Positions 12,001 through 21,769 of a stretch of DNA of 64,000 nucleotides are shown piece by piece. A program made the translations under genes and the position numbers. Below the pieces are notes generated by a model. That model was not told the origin of the DNA, did no database searches, and saw only the letters and a program-made list of their open reading frames with translations. This stretch comes from Tubiluchus corallicola. Lineage: Eukaryota > Priapulida > Priapulimorpha > Priapulimorphida > Tubiluchidae. Location: contig JAQGDQ010000006.1 of NCBI GenBank assembly GCA_030141605.1, positions 1,309,501 through 1,373,500 on the forward strand, given 5' to 3'. Every line of letters begins with the position of its first letter. Within the stretch, counting starts at the first letter, position 1.

Positions 12001-13849
12001 GCTGGATGGGGTTTTACAAATCCAGGAGGTACACCTAAATTTTATATAGCTGACACTGATGTAAAAATCAGAAAAGGTTTTTAGGTAATAAAGCCTATGA
12101 CAAATTCTGGATATTTACAACACACACAAAACGCCATTGCCAGCTGTTTTTAACATGTGTTAAACTTTACTAAGTTGAAATGAGCAAAATTATAAACAAA
12201 AAATAAAACTGAAATATTACACTAAAAAGTGCTGTATTGTACTAATACTTTCTACTAATTTACCAAATATCTACAAAAATTATAATATGAGTAATTGTGA
12301 AATATCAATACAATACTACACTACTACTACTGCAAACTACAAGCTACATGCATCACACTGCCCTAAATTACACCAAAGGAATAATAATTATAAACTGTGA
12401 AACAAAATATTGCAGCTGCAAAATTATTAATACAAAATTGCAGTAGCACCTAAGTTTTGCAAAGAATCACACACACAAGGCCTGTGCACAAAAGTAGATT
12501 TTTAGACTACTTGGAAATACTCTAGCGTCATTTAAAATATAAACACACTACAGAACGAAATAGAAATGTCCTACAAGATGTCGTGTAAAATTTTACATAA
12601 AAAGGCTTTCAATAAACAAATTCTTTGGACCATTCCAGTTTGTGGTTCCTCACTTGGAAATTGCAGACGTATATATGGCACAAACACATAGATGTGGAGA
12701 GAAAGATTATTTCTGCATAAAGGCACTGCTTGGAATTTTTGTATATTACGATCCTTCGTGGACGAATCCAATGCTGTCTCTGCATCCTTTTATAGTGAAA
12801 AATTTCTAAATAATTTGAAGTTATGGGCAAAGTGCTTGCAAGCCTTACAAGCCACTTACTAATCCGAGAAAGCCTTAAGAAACATTTTGTGCTGATACAA
12901 CTTTATGTATCACAGTAATTTGGAGAAGCACTCACAAAACAACATCTAATTTAATAATACTTATAACATCCCATCTCAGATTTAAAATACAAGTTAATTT
13001 TATTTTTGGGAATGAGAACAAACAGGAAGGAACTATTGTAATGTATGTACATAATGTTGTAATTTTAATCTTTATTTTCTAGGAATTTCCAGTGAAACAA
13101 TAAACACAAATTTAAATTACTTGGAAATACCAACATTAACTTCAGAGCTGTGTAACAGTACCAAGCATTACAATGGACACATGACAGAAACCACCTTGTG
13201 TGCAGGCTACCTTACTCAGGAAAAAGCATTATGTGATGTAAGTGCCTGGTGACTTTAATTACTAATTAATGCGTTTGAACAAAATGTTCAGACAAAACAT
13301 CCATTAACTGAAAATTATTACTGTTATTACGCCATTATAATTCTTACTTGCAAGTATCTCTAAAGTGGCACTTTTGTTATCTGTAAGAAACTGACACGGA
13401 GAAAAATGAGCAAATATACTGCATATTTAGTCCAAATCCAAATCATACATGCCATCTAACAAGCTCTAATCTATAATTAGATATCAGATAGATTACGTTC
13501 GCAAACACCAATTACAGCGTAACACTTTTTGAGTGAAGTATTTAATTAAATAGAGAAATATATATGCATATATGTTCAAACAGCTTTTTTTCACTACATT
13601 TCCAATAACTTGGAAAATGATAGCATTATTATAATATGGAAGGCATACCCCAATGTATTAGCTTTACAAAGCTTCTATACATTTCAGCATGATGAAGGAG
13701 CACCACTAATGTGTAGAAATCAAGAGGATGGTCCATGGGAGTTATCGGGTATTCTCAGCAGCCAACATAAGTGTGGATTATCTAAACAACCGTCCATTTT
13801 TGCCGACGTATTTGCTATGAGTGATTGGATACGATCAGTACTTAGCTAA
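2..13849 (+). CDS. Mosaic type II transmembrane serine-protease-homologue (TM-SEA-EGF-mucin-LDLa x5-SRCR-dead trypsin domain), 5' partial
   Basis: Seventeen exons join in phase: 2-68, 1361-1426, 1736-1845, 2644-2711, 2939-3108, 4528-4659, 5096-6757, 7102-7305, 7663-7803, 8746-8877, 9424-9649, 10097-10213, 10772-11032, 11321-11443, 11880-12028, 13083-13237, 13688-13849 (stop TAA). They give 1,314 residues; the cytoplasmic N terminus lies before the window. Domain order with residue numbers from position 2: TM 1-22, SEA about 45-160, EGF 161-204, mucin stalk 205-758, five LDLa 759-955, SRCR about 957-1055, protease-like 1073-1314. The layout resembles type II transmembrane serine proteases such as enteropeptidase, anchored at the cell surface with the protease domain outside. 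The trypsin fold is complete in length (242 aa) and cysteines, but two of three catalytic residues are substituted, so a binding, decoy or scaffold role at a mucosal surface is inferred. Exon 2 is the least certain exon. Confidence 0.88.
1361..1426 (+). CDS. Candidate short linker exon between TM and SEA
   Basis: A 66-nt segment between a CTTTAG acceptor and a GGTAAGT donor, phase 1 to 1, encodes a polar 22-residue stretch including MGKQSSVTSPLTQRDPRIG. It fits in frame but could be skipped without breaking the reading frame, since 66 is divisible by three. No family match, so inclusion rests only on splice sites and phase. Confidence 0.5.
1736..3108 (+). CDS. SEA domain (three exons)
   Basis: Exons 1736-1845, 2644-2711 and 2939-3108 encode about 116 residues with the SEA pattern: an N-terminal strand and helix with SKQYKQLEAKV, then a central PGSVKTRF motif, then a long amphipathic helix and a closing strand. 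The G-S-V sequence is where many SEA domains cleave themselves, leaving two tightly associated subunits. SEA domains are common next to heavily O-glycosylated stalks, which matches the mucin repeats downstream. Phases (1-0, 0-2, 2-1) join cleanly to both neighbours. Confidence 0.78.
4528..4659 (+). CDS. EGF-like domain exon
   Basis: One symmetric (phase 1-1) 132-nt exon encodes an EGF-like module with six cysteines: C at NEC, GNC, NTC, YIC, CDC and RTC, followed by aspartate. The spacing around CDCPPGYQL and the final RNGRTCD match the C-terminal half of EGF modules. It sits between the SEA domain and the mucin stalk, and a module-sized symmetric exon is typical of shuffled extracellular domains. 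Confidence 0.85.
5096..6757 (+). CDS. Mucin-like stalk exon, about 53 decapeptide repeats
   Basis: A single 1,662-nt exon (phase 1-1) is almost wholly built of a 10-residue unit of the form EPTTSTEPTP, with variants such as SSEPTP, SAEPAP and KTSTEP. Density of Thr, Ser and Pro predicts a rigid, heavily O-glycosylated stalk lifting the LDLa-SRCR-protease module away from the membrane. The last 25 or so residues are unique and end ECAP before the donor at 6758. Codon use is uniform across units at DNA level, so the array has expanded recently and is expected to vary in length between alleles. Acceptor at 5095 is TTTTCAG. Confidence 0.92.
5098..6700 (+). repeat. 30-bp coding minisatellite with higher-order structure
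   Basis: The unit is 30 bp, for example ccagaaccaaccacttctac followed by tgaaccaaca. Units are in strict register except one 27-bp unit near 6301, which stays in frame. A block of six units beginning at 5281 recurs almost unchanged at 5941 (offset 660 bp, 22 units) and again at about 6478 (offset 537 bp, 18 units minus 3 bp), so the array grew partly by duplicating multi-unit blocks. Confidence 0.95.
7102..9532 (+). CDS. Five LDL-receptor class A modules
   Basis: Exons 7102-7305, 7663-7803, 8746-8877 and the start of 9424-9649 encode five LDLa modules of six cysteines each. Calcium-cage ends read DCSDSTDEEGC, DCTDGSDEGEIC, DCVDGDDEKLC, DCSNGEDEDGSLC and DCGDGSDEWNC, so acidic Ca2+ ligands are present in all. 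Module 2 is split by the intron at 7306-7662 inside the DG-SDE motif, unlike the symmetric one-module-per-exon layout. Such modules bind protein ligands in lipoprotein receptors and in type II transmembrane proteases such as matriptase and enteropeptidase. Confidence 0.92.
7981..8552. mobile_element. TTAA-flanked MITE
   Basis: A 564-bp element (7985-8548) in the intron after LDLa module 3 has 19-bp terminal inverted repeats differing at two positions: left begins aggaaaaccagacgattgt and the right end is the reverse complement of aggaagaccggacgattgt. Both ends abut TTAA (7981-7984, 8549-8552), the target duplicated by piggyBac-type transposases. No transposase coding is inside, so it is a non-autonomous element. 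Family assignment by TSD only; the termini are not the usual piggyBac CCC. Confidence 0.6.
9533..10889 (+). CDS. SRCR domain and activation linker
   Basis: The end of exon 9424-9649, exon 10097-10213 and the start of 10772-11032 encode a scavenger receptor cysteine-rich domain: it opens with GGQLFVWHAEFGYQPVCTDQ, then WGNAVCLQLGYR, and closes with a DCIDRS...ACQQFQC segment. This divergent SRCR type directly precedes the protease domain in enteropeptidase, hepsin and TMPRSS proteins. A cysteine after it (CGNW) is positioned to make the disulfide that holds light and heavy chains together after zymogen cleavage. Confidence 0.8.
10893..13849 (+). CDS. Catalytically dead trypsin-fold domain
   Basis: Exons from 10893 encode a chymotrypsin-fold domain of 242 residues after a dibasic RVKR|LVGG zymogen site. 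The catalytic histidine motif reads LITSARC instead of TAAHC (Arg 1114), the aspartate is kept in DYDIALIKL (Asp 1166), and the nucleophile motif reads CDHDEGAPLMC instead of CQGDSGGP (Glu 1264 for Ser). The S1 specificity position is Ala instead of Asp. All fold cysteines are kept: LCVG, SARC, ICLP, TKCTTAGWG, ELC, TLCAG, LCD, LMC and HKCG. The reading frame is intact with good splice sites, so this looks like a maintained serine protease homologue and not a decayed gene. Final helix is MSDWIRSVLS, stop 13847-13849. Confidence 0.9.
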
Positions 13850-13910
13850 AAATGGAGCTGGAGACCATCAGTTCATCTGCACGAACGATCAAATTGCAAA
13901 TGTGATTAAA

Positions 13911-13916
13911 AATAAA
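13911..13916 (+). terminator. Poly(A) signal of the protease-homologue gene
   Basis: AATAAA lies 62 nt after the stop codon, a usual distance, and is the first canonical signal downstream. Confidence 0.6.
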
Positions 13917-16074
13917 GTCACTATTTTTACATTTGCGAAGTGACTGCTAGCTGTCTTGACAGCAAAAAGGGAAGCGAAATTAATGCATGACTTGCGAAGT
14001 TCATTAATATCTCATTGCCAAAAGACTGTGTCATTACAGGTTTGTAACGTGATGTGCAACAAATGTAAGTTTGCTGACTCAGCAAAGTAGCTCAATGAAT
14101 CTTCCTAACAGATCTAAACTGTTTCATTCTTTTTTATATATAACGCAGTTTAGGTTTATTGAATCCAAGAATTTAAATTTTATTTTACATTCTCATTATG
14201 ATAGAATAACACTGACAAATTGTACAAATGACTTACTCTTACTTGTACAGTACTAATAAATGTGGTTTCAAAGCTATCATAATTAAGGCGTTACTTAGTA
14301 AATTGTCTTTTATAATATTATTAGAAGCTAAAAAATGTAACAAATGTAGGAAGTAAATGTAGCATTTGATCCTGTCAAAATTTATGTAGTAAATATGACA
14401 GATATAATTCGTAATGTCAGGAACTGACAATCAATTAAAAAAATCTACATAACAATAAATAAGATGAAAAAGAGCCCAAAAAGAGCTCACTAGAAACTTT
14501 TTTTGGAATTTATAATGTTAACATATTCATTTATAAATGCAGAAAACATCACAAGCGCAAGAAGATAATCACTAATTGGAAGAAATATGAATGGCATCTA
14601 TAATTTTTAAATCTGGCCAAATATCCACTTAATACTGAGCTGATTTCCTGTTAACACATATTGGTGTTTCGATGTCTATAAAATACTACATAACTTAGTA
14701 TACCCAGAGTGACCAACTAAGTAAAGTTGAGTTAAGTATTTGCTTAAAGTGAATATGTAATGCTTATCAAAACACAACCCTAATTTGCAATAACACAAAA
14801 GCATCTACAAGTAGCAGACTGACAGAAAGACCGATGCACGCACGCACACACACAGTACTTCTATAAGCTGTTCAAAAAGGTTTTAAAAATATGAAAGAAA
14901 ATTATTTTTTCTTAAATATATTTATTGTTGCAGTTATTTGGTCCTTAAAACACAATATAAATATGATGCACATAAAAAAGCACAATATTGCAGAATTGAT
15001 GACACTACATTGACTATCACAAAAATAACTAAGAACTTAAAAAAAGTTTAAATTATAATATACAAATATACAGCTGGTACATTATATAATATTTTATCAA
15101 ATTTATAAAAAATTGACTGAGTACTTTCAATGACAAAATAGCACCAAAATTTATCAAATTACAGGTTTCGATTTACATAAATATGTATATTATATATCAG
15201 AGTACATGTACATCTAAAATAATTAAACGATCTAACTCAAATATAAAATACTTTTCTTAAAACATGATATTACAGCTATTAAAATGAACAGCAGCAAACC
15301 AGCAGCTACTATAAAAATGAAAACTAATTTAGTTTTTTGCAAAACAAAAATGCAAGCACTGGGAATAAAAGACTTCAGTACAATTCACAATTTAGAAATT
15401 TCTTACTAATGCTATGCATAGCAAAACAGGCGAGTTACCATAAAAACTGATTTATGGTACTGATGTTATACCCAGACAAGTGAGAATATATTCAACATGA
15501 ATATTTAAGAAAAAAAAATCATTTTAAATATTTTTACTTGTTACTTACAGTTTTACAAATGTAAGCAGACATAAAAACCAAAGAACATACAAGTGTAATA
15601 CAAGGAGCTCAGGAGCTAGGCCACATTTTCACATAAAAGATTAATTGTAAAATAATTACATAACTACGTCAAAAAGAAATATTCGTGTTTCTGTATACAA
15701 TACACAAGCTTAAAATGGGGCTTTTGAAATCATGATATGAAAACTACTGCTTCCTAAAGAGAATTATTAAAGTTTTAAAATGTGTTATAAATGTCTATGC
15801 AGAAACATTCACTCTGATGTAATATGTCTACTCAATCAAAGTATTTATCATTTATATCTTAGCTAAATTTGTTAATAAAAATGAATATAGACAAAAAAGC
15901 TACATTAGCTTCAGTGCTGGTTGGCTTATTATTTACCTTAGTTCTATGTCTGTATCAACAAACATGTTTTAAGCTGCACATATCATGAAGCTTATTGGGA
16001 ATGATATCAAGTCTGTAACACATAATCAAATGTAATTACAAACATACTTAAAGTGAACTTTGTCAACATCAGTA
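13917..16074. other. Intergenic / convergent 3' region
   Basis: AT-rich sequence between two convergent genes, expected to hold the 3' UTR of the minus-strand Rab20-like gene. A short CA/CG repeat lies near 14835-14855. I see no convincing exon or transposon ends here. Confidence 0.5.
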
Positions 16075-18379
16075 TCATGCAGCCTTGCAGCATTTATTTT
16101 GAGTTGTACTATGCTTTCTATTTCTGTCTTCATGAAGTACCACTTTGCTGCCATGGAAGTCTGCTTCTACTAAGCTACCTTTTCCATTAATATTGGCACA
16201 TGGAAAGAAGAATTTAAATATATATTCAAAAACCATATCAACATTTTCACCAGAAAGGCTAGAGGTTTCAAAATATGGAACAACGGCACCTACTTTTAGG
16301 GAAGGGTTGAGTTCGTTAGCTTTTGCTGTTGCAGTTTCATGCGACACAGCCCGAGAAGATGTTGTGGTTAGATCCAGCTTACAGCCTACAAGTACTTTGA
16401 GGCATTCCTCTTCTGCATACGAGCGAACAAGTGGAATAAACCGATCCCTATGCAAAAAAATTCTATACAAAGAATCAGGAAAAATCTAATAAGGTAAAAT
16501 CAAAAACTCAACCACTATTGAAATGCTCCCTGCAAAATCTCCAGTAGAAAGTTCTGTATAAAAGTGTCAGCATGACTTTCTGGGAAAGACCACAACGTAT
16601 TAATGTACAAGTTATTGTGTCTGAGCCACGGTTTCACAGGATTCGCGATTTAAGCGGCTCTCCGAAAATTTCTAAGTTCAACAGTCACCAATTATACTCA
16701 AATATACTGCAAAAGTTTTGCAAATAATTGCAAAACATTTGCAGGTGTTCGCTGTTGTCACCTAAAGGTTGCTCGGAAATTTTTTTTAAAACATTAAAAA
16801 GTTGTCACCGGAGTCGCAAAATTTGTGCAAATATGTCACCGATTATTCGTGATTTTCGTAAATAATTTCAGAATCTGTGAAAATTTGGAGGAAATTTAGG
16901 AAAGCTTTTAAGAATCCTGAGACGGCTTTAGGACCGTTTTTCAACATTTCACCGAACTAACTACAGTTAGCTTTCATGTATTTTGCCAAACATTTCCAAT
17001 GAGCTTCTTGCGGACAGAAAGGGACTAATTTAGAAACAATTTTTCGAAATTTTCCCTACAATTTTCAAAGTTTGTCGATAGCATAGACATTTATGATGTT
17101 CAGTCTTAGAAAACTCACCATAAAGCTCTGTAAGAATCTGCACACGACATATCAAAAGCTAAAATAACAACTTTAGCACCACGGAAATAATGTGCTCCTA
17201 AACCTGTTCCTGAAAAGAACTTTTCCTGTCCTGCAGTATCCTAGAAAATTAGAATAAACAATACCAAAACATTATACTTACAATTTACGAATAATAAGTA
17301 ATTTGCGAATAATTTATGAAGTTAACTTATTACATCAAACGTATTATGCCAATTCAAATTTGAAACAATATCACTTGTTCATCGGTGAATAAAGAAGCTA
17401 AAAATGCAAATCACAACATTACAGTTGAGTTAAGTACAAGAATGGTATGATAATTAATCATGATAATTAACTTGTTTATACAAAAACTGTCATTTATCAG
17501 TAAGAATTTAGTTTAACATTGTTCAGATTTATGTATGTATGTGATCATGACTAATACACATGATACACTAAATACAACCAAAGATATGCATGAATTCTAA
17601 AAAGGTGTAAATAGGTGATTCATTGTTATTATACCAATATTATATTACTTTTGAAATATCTGGTGTGCAGACATTTCAACACAGGACATTTTGCCACAAG
17701 ACGCTAGGACACAAAAGTCATTTGGACACAAGGCACTTCGGACACAAAGCTGCTTCGACAAATTAGGTAATTTGGACCCAAGGCGATTTGGACACTAGGT
17801 CATTTAGACATACGGCGATTTGTACACACAGGACATTTAGACACAAGGATATATGGACGCATGGGACATTTCCTTGCTCATTTAGTGTAAATAATAACTT
17901 ATTAAAGACATTAGTAAGTTAGACAAATGTATACATTAAGGCCTATTCTTCAATATTACTTTATTACATACTTACCCATATCGCAATATTAAATGAACCC
18001 CATCGCTTCATGTAAAGGGCTGCACCAATGGTCTGAAAAAAAGACAGGGTAAAAAAGATTCGTTTTAAACATTCTAAAACGAAAATGTAAATACTGTAAT
18101 TACCATTCCTGTAATACATATAGTTATTATGCAATTATTAAAGAACTATGCAGTTTCTTCAGTGTGGTTCTGGCCATCCACCTTAATTACAAGTGTAAGA
18201 ATAGCAAAACGTAAATAAATATAAACAGAAAATTATTTTTAAAAAACGTGAAAAAGCTATACCGCTTCAGATATCGGATCAAATGTTTTTTCTTTATATC
18301 TTCTAATCAAAGAAGTTTTTCCAACGCCACATGTTCCAACAATTACAACTTTTAGGTCTCTGAAACAATACAAAGCCAT
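16075..18379 (-). CDS. Rab20-like small GTPase
   Basis: Four minus-strand exons: 18263-18379 (ATG at 18379), 17976-18032, 17119-17240, 16075-16447 (stop TGA). They encode 222 residues, close to the 234 of human RAB20. G1 P-loop GTCGVGKT at 15-22, WDTAGQEKF across an exon junction at 58-66, ETSS for G5 at 159-162, and C-terminal CCKAA for geranylgeranylation. The segment TIGAALYMKRWGSFNIAIWD is diagnostic of the Rab20 branch; Rab20 acts in endosome and phagosome trafficking. The G4 motif is GCKLD instead of the usual NKxD. The sequence before DLKVV also reads as an acceptor (TTGTTTCAG, exon start 18359), so an upstream first exon is possible instead of the ATG used here. Confidence 0.85.
17670..17875. 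repeat. Degenerate 15-16 bp minisatellite
   Basis: About 13 imperfect copies of a unit like ggacacaaggcgattt lie in tandem in the intron between Rab20-like exons 2 and 3. Sequence drift among units is high, so the array is old. It resembles in style the short-unit arrays in the arms of the foldback element at 39.6-40.8 kb, though the unit differs. Confidence 0.75.
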
Positions 18380-18677
18380 GCATAAATGCTGGCATATCAG
18401 ACCTAAACTACAAGTCAGCTTAAGTAGGCTATAGTGACACTGCACACCAGTTTTCCATGTATACTTTTGTATAGCATTTTGTAACTACTGTAAAGACAAA
18501 AACAACATAAAGTGGAGATGTTTAATGTCTTGCCACACTTTTAACTTGATCTCGATTAATAACACAAAAAGATCAGAACAAATTTAATGCATCATATACC
18601 AAAACATTGTGAAGCACGGTGTTTTGGAGATACGAATGATTACAGATAACTAAACAAAGGTTCTAGCATTAAAAAAG

Positions 18678-18720
18678 TATATCTATCTATCTATAATATA
18701 CATACATACATACATATATG
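18678..18720. repeat. Compound microsatellite (ATCT)n / (ACAT)n
   Basis: Tandem atct units run into tandem acat units, then tatatgg. Simple sequence with no coding role visible. Confidence 0.8.
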
Positions 18721-19349
18721 GTTTCTGGTTTCTATCCAATACTTAAAGAGGCAACATTTATGTATTTTGCATATTCTATATGTACTGAAACAGAGTACAA
18801 AATGTCTTCATGTTCTGCACTTGACACAACATGCATACACTGCTTATTTTTTTCATTTATTGTACAATGTCAATTCAGTATACAAGTAGTAATCCCTGTA
18901 AATAGTAGTTGGTTTGAATTTTTATTGGAAAATATTCCCTCTCTAGCAGTTTTATAATGTACACAGAATTGTGCCCATTTTCATTCTTTTCAAAATTATG
19001 TTATATTTACTTCAGAACTTTTCAGAAAGGCATGCACAGTTATTCAGATTTCTACTGGTGCAACCTCCTCCACGTTTGCACATATGCATAGCCCATAAGT
19101 CAAAAACTTTTTACAGGACAGAGAAATTTGAAAGCAATAAAAAGATCTGAAAATTAAAAAAGTATTGGTACAAATTTCTGATTTTTTCTTGTACAAGTCT
19201 GAGTTCTACAAATACAAACTACAGGTAGTGCAAAGAATGTTTTATGAAAATGTAATATCTCGATTCCGTTTAGAAGACCAGTTCACAATGCAAGACCAAA
19301 CACGAATTTACCAAAACAGAAATCAGAACTGTGTGGTACAGCAACTAAT

Positions 19350-19454
19350 TTATGTAAGTTTTGGTAACTTTGGTACATAGTTCACTTCTCCAGCTGTGTC
19401 ATCAGCCGTTCTTTTCAAACAGCCAACAATTCCTTTCCATGTATAGACATAAAT
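19350..19454 (-). CDS. Candidate terminal exon of an unrecognised minus-strand gene
   Basis: On the minus strand a GCAAATAG acceptor (exon begins 19454) opens a 34-codon frame ending TAA at 19350-19352. It includes YTWKGIVGCLKRTADD and ends VPKLPKLT. Composition is less AT-biased than the flanks and the charged and hydrophobic pattern looks protein-like. It starts in phase 0, matching the phase-0 donor of the exon at 20619-20738. I do not recognise the family. It could be chance in an AT-rich region, but the pairing with the second segment favours a real short gene. Confidence 0.35.
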   Translation of the reverse strand: MYVYTWKGIVGCLKRTADDTAGEVNYVPKLPKLT

Positions 19455-20618
19455 CTATTTGCAGGACTATTTGTAATATAGCAAGTTAATGATCAGAACA
19501 CATCAAGCCAGCTGCCATTCGTCTAGTTTTGGCGGATCAGATATGGTTTGCTTGTGATTATGTGCCCAGGCTACTACCAGTGACGAATTTATACACAAAT
19601 AAACTCAAAACAGTAATGAAGGTAACTTAGAGGTGAGCATCATATAAGTTTAAACTGTGATTTTTTTCCGGGAATGGGTAGTACCTGGTGAAAGCTGTGT
19701 GACATTTTGCGATACAATAAAAATTCAGCCCTGAAATATGCTAGATCATTTCTTTCAGAATGCTTGGGATATCACATGTTGTGAGCTTACATATGGCTAG
19801 TTAAAGCACAAGAAAACCCTCCACTTATATGTATAAAGCTTAAAAAATTTCTCTTGAAATTTTGTACTATTTACATACTGCCTTTTTGCATACAGGGCTT
19901 GCATTGATAGTAACCTTGTATAAAACATGTAAATTTAAACTCCTGCGATGACCGTTAGATGCAGCCATTTTGATGAGAAGTCATTTGAAAATAGTTTAGA
20001 TAACACTGAGTAAAGTTTGAAGAACTAATCAGAGCATTCGTATCGCACACATCGTTAACTAAGTAAACTTTTAAGTTACTGTTTCTTGTCAATAAGATTA
20101 AAAATACTTTTTGGTTAGTGAGTGGTGCACCCTGGAGGTGAGCTAATGACATTTTACCAAACGGTGAAAAGATTTTAAATAATTAATAATTTTCTTTTCT
20201 AGTTATGTAAGTCTTTCAATGTGGAAGCGAAATGCTAAGTAATATAACTTTGCACGGAAAGTTTTTTGGAACACAGTTTAACCTTTCTTTTTCTTCTCCT
20301 GATTTAGGTTGTGCATGAATGACATCATGTAAAGGCGCGGTCAGAACAGTATTGCAGTAGATTTAAAATGAAAACAAATAAAAAATCCTTTAAAAGCGAG
20401 TACGACATATGCATAAAATTGCAATAAAGAAATATAATTTTATAAGATGATTTTCTGAAACCTGTTTCAGGTACACCTTTTCTTGTCTTTCAAGGTTCAT
20501 ATGTATGGGACATTATAATCTTTCTAAGTTTACTACACCACGTCTACATTAAAATCATTAAAGCAATTTTAAAATTTTAAAACAGTATTAGATTAAACAT
20601 TCATTTATCCTGACTCAC

Positions 20619-20738
20619 ATAGTTGTGCCTGGTAATATACAGGTATATGCCTGGGCCTTGCTGTGTTAGATGATACCGTGGGTACACTCGAAACTCTTCA
20701 CCAAATTCGGCGAGCAAACAGATGTCAATAAAAACTTG
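20619..20738 (-). CDS. Candidate internal exon of an unrecognised minus-strand gene
   Basis: On the minus strand, exactly 40 codons lie between a TTTAAAG acceptor and a TAT|GTGAGT donor. The peptide begins QVFIDICLLAEFGEEFRVYP and continues with an aromatic-rich strand-like segment ending ITRHNY. Both boundaries are phase 0. Stops flank it in the same frame, so the open stretch coincides with the splice sites. A first exon may be the ATG-started segment on the minus strand near 21106 (MGLRYKRRLTRA before GTATCT), which is speculative. Family unknown. Confidence 0.4.
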
Positions 20739-21059
20739 CTTTAAAGAAATTTTAATAGCAGACAATCAAAATTATCTGGAACAATATTTCTCAGTCAGTT
20801 ACACTATACTGTGCACGCTTTAGCCTGAGAGTAGTAACTAGTACGTATACAGGCCTACTGGGGGCTGGTAGTTAAACTTACACAGATTTTCCCATCTCAC
20901 AGACAAGAATTATTAGAATACGATTGTGGCATTCAAACTCTGTTTAGCGGTCATTCAGTAAAAATAAGAACTTGCACCACAAACGAAGACTACTACATTA
21001 TAAAAATAAATTTAATTATAATTAACTTTCGTAGCTTTTAAATTTCGAAAAAGTACTTA

Positions 21060-21250
21060 TGAATAGATACAGCACGTGTTAGGCGCCGTTTGTAGCGCAA
21101 ACCCATGCACCGCACAGTGCGGTACTTGGTCCAGTCTATACTCCTTTGGAACGGCGTTGTCCGCGAATTTGCGCAGTATTGTTACTGCGATGTAAAAGCT
21201 AGTGTGGTAAGTCACGCTCAACAGCACAAGCCAAATCCAAAACCACACAA
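21060..21250. promoter_or_regulatory. CpG-richer segment, probable divergent 5' region
   Basis: This segment holds several CpG and GCGC sites (gcgccg, cggcg, ccgcg, gcgcag) in otherwise CpG-poor DNA and lies between minus-strand coding signals and the plus-strand NSUN5 gene. On the plus strand, a frame from ATG 21105 reaches a GTG|GTAAGT donor at 21206 after 34 codons in phase 0, which would join in phase to the NSUN5 exon at 22377. That length matches the missing N terminus of NSUN5, but the residues do not look like it. Best described as a candidate promoter and first-exon region. Confidence 0.3.
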
Positions 21251-21769
21251 CGATTCTTCATCCACAAATATCGAAGAGATTTGCTTTAATCTTTTGTTAA
21301 CTGCACTGCACCAAATTTACATAGGTGCAGTGGTAACCGGAATTCGTGTTTCTGGGCGTTTTAACAAAAAATAAATAAATAAAAAGCTGTTAAATTTAAG
21401 TCCAAAATTGTTATAATTTTAAATAATGAATATACTTTCGAATTTAAGGCTAGTTTCAGCGTTAGATATTAGTAGGTAGCAGTAATGCTTCAGGCTGAAC
21501 TTACAGTTAGAAGCACATGTGAATTTCCGCCTGTTGCTGTTAATATTATGAAGTTCCAAATGAGTTTGATATTGTTTCATTTGACAACATGAGTGTCTAT
21601 GTAGAAGCAGCAAAAGTGATACAACGTGTAAAAACAAAATATGTTTCTATAAAATCTTGCGTCTTAGAAGGGAACACTAAGGCAAGTCCCTGCTCTTACT
21701 AGATATTTATACTCAAGTTTTTATAGCTCCGTACCCAAGTTACTGTAATTATGTATTAGCGCATATAAT

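Noticed and set aside
12509-12521. Intronic match (tacttggaaatac) to the protease exon at 13083
   Set aside because: Thirteen shared bases in AT-rich DNA, no extension on either side; not evidence of exon duplication.
16145-16489. Plus-strand open frame of 114 codons
   Set aside because: Lies exactly opposite the last Rab20-like exon, which has recognisable motifs and splice phase on the minus strand.
17670-17875. CRISPR-like array
   Set aside because: Units are contiguous and degenerate with no unique spacers, in an animal intron.
19521-19590. Minus-strand stretch SDPPKLDEWQLA as another exon of the hidden gene
   Set aside because: Reaches a stop without a usable GT donor and does not fit between the two phase-0 exons; could only be an alternative end.
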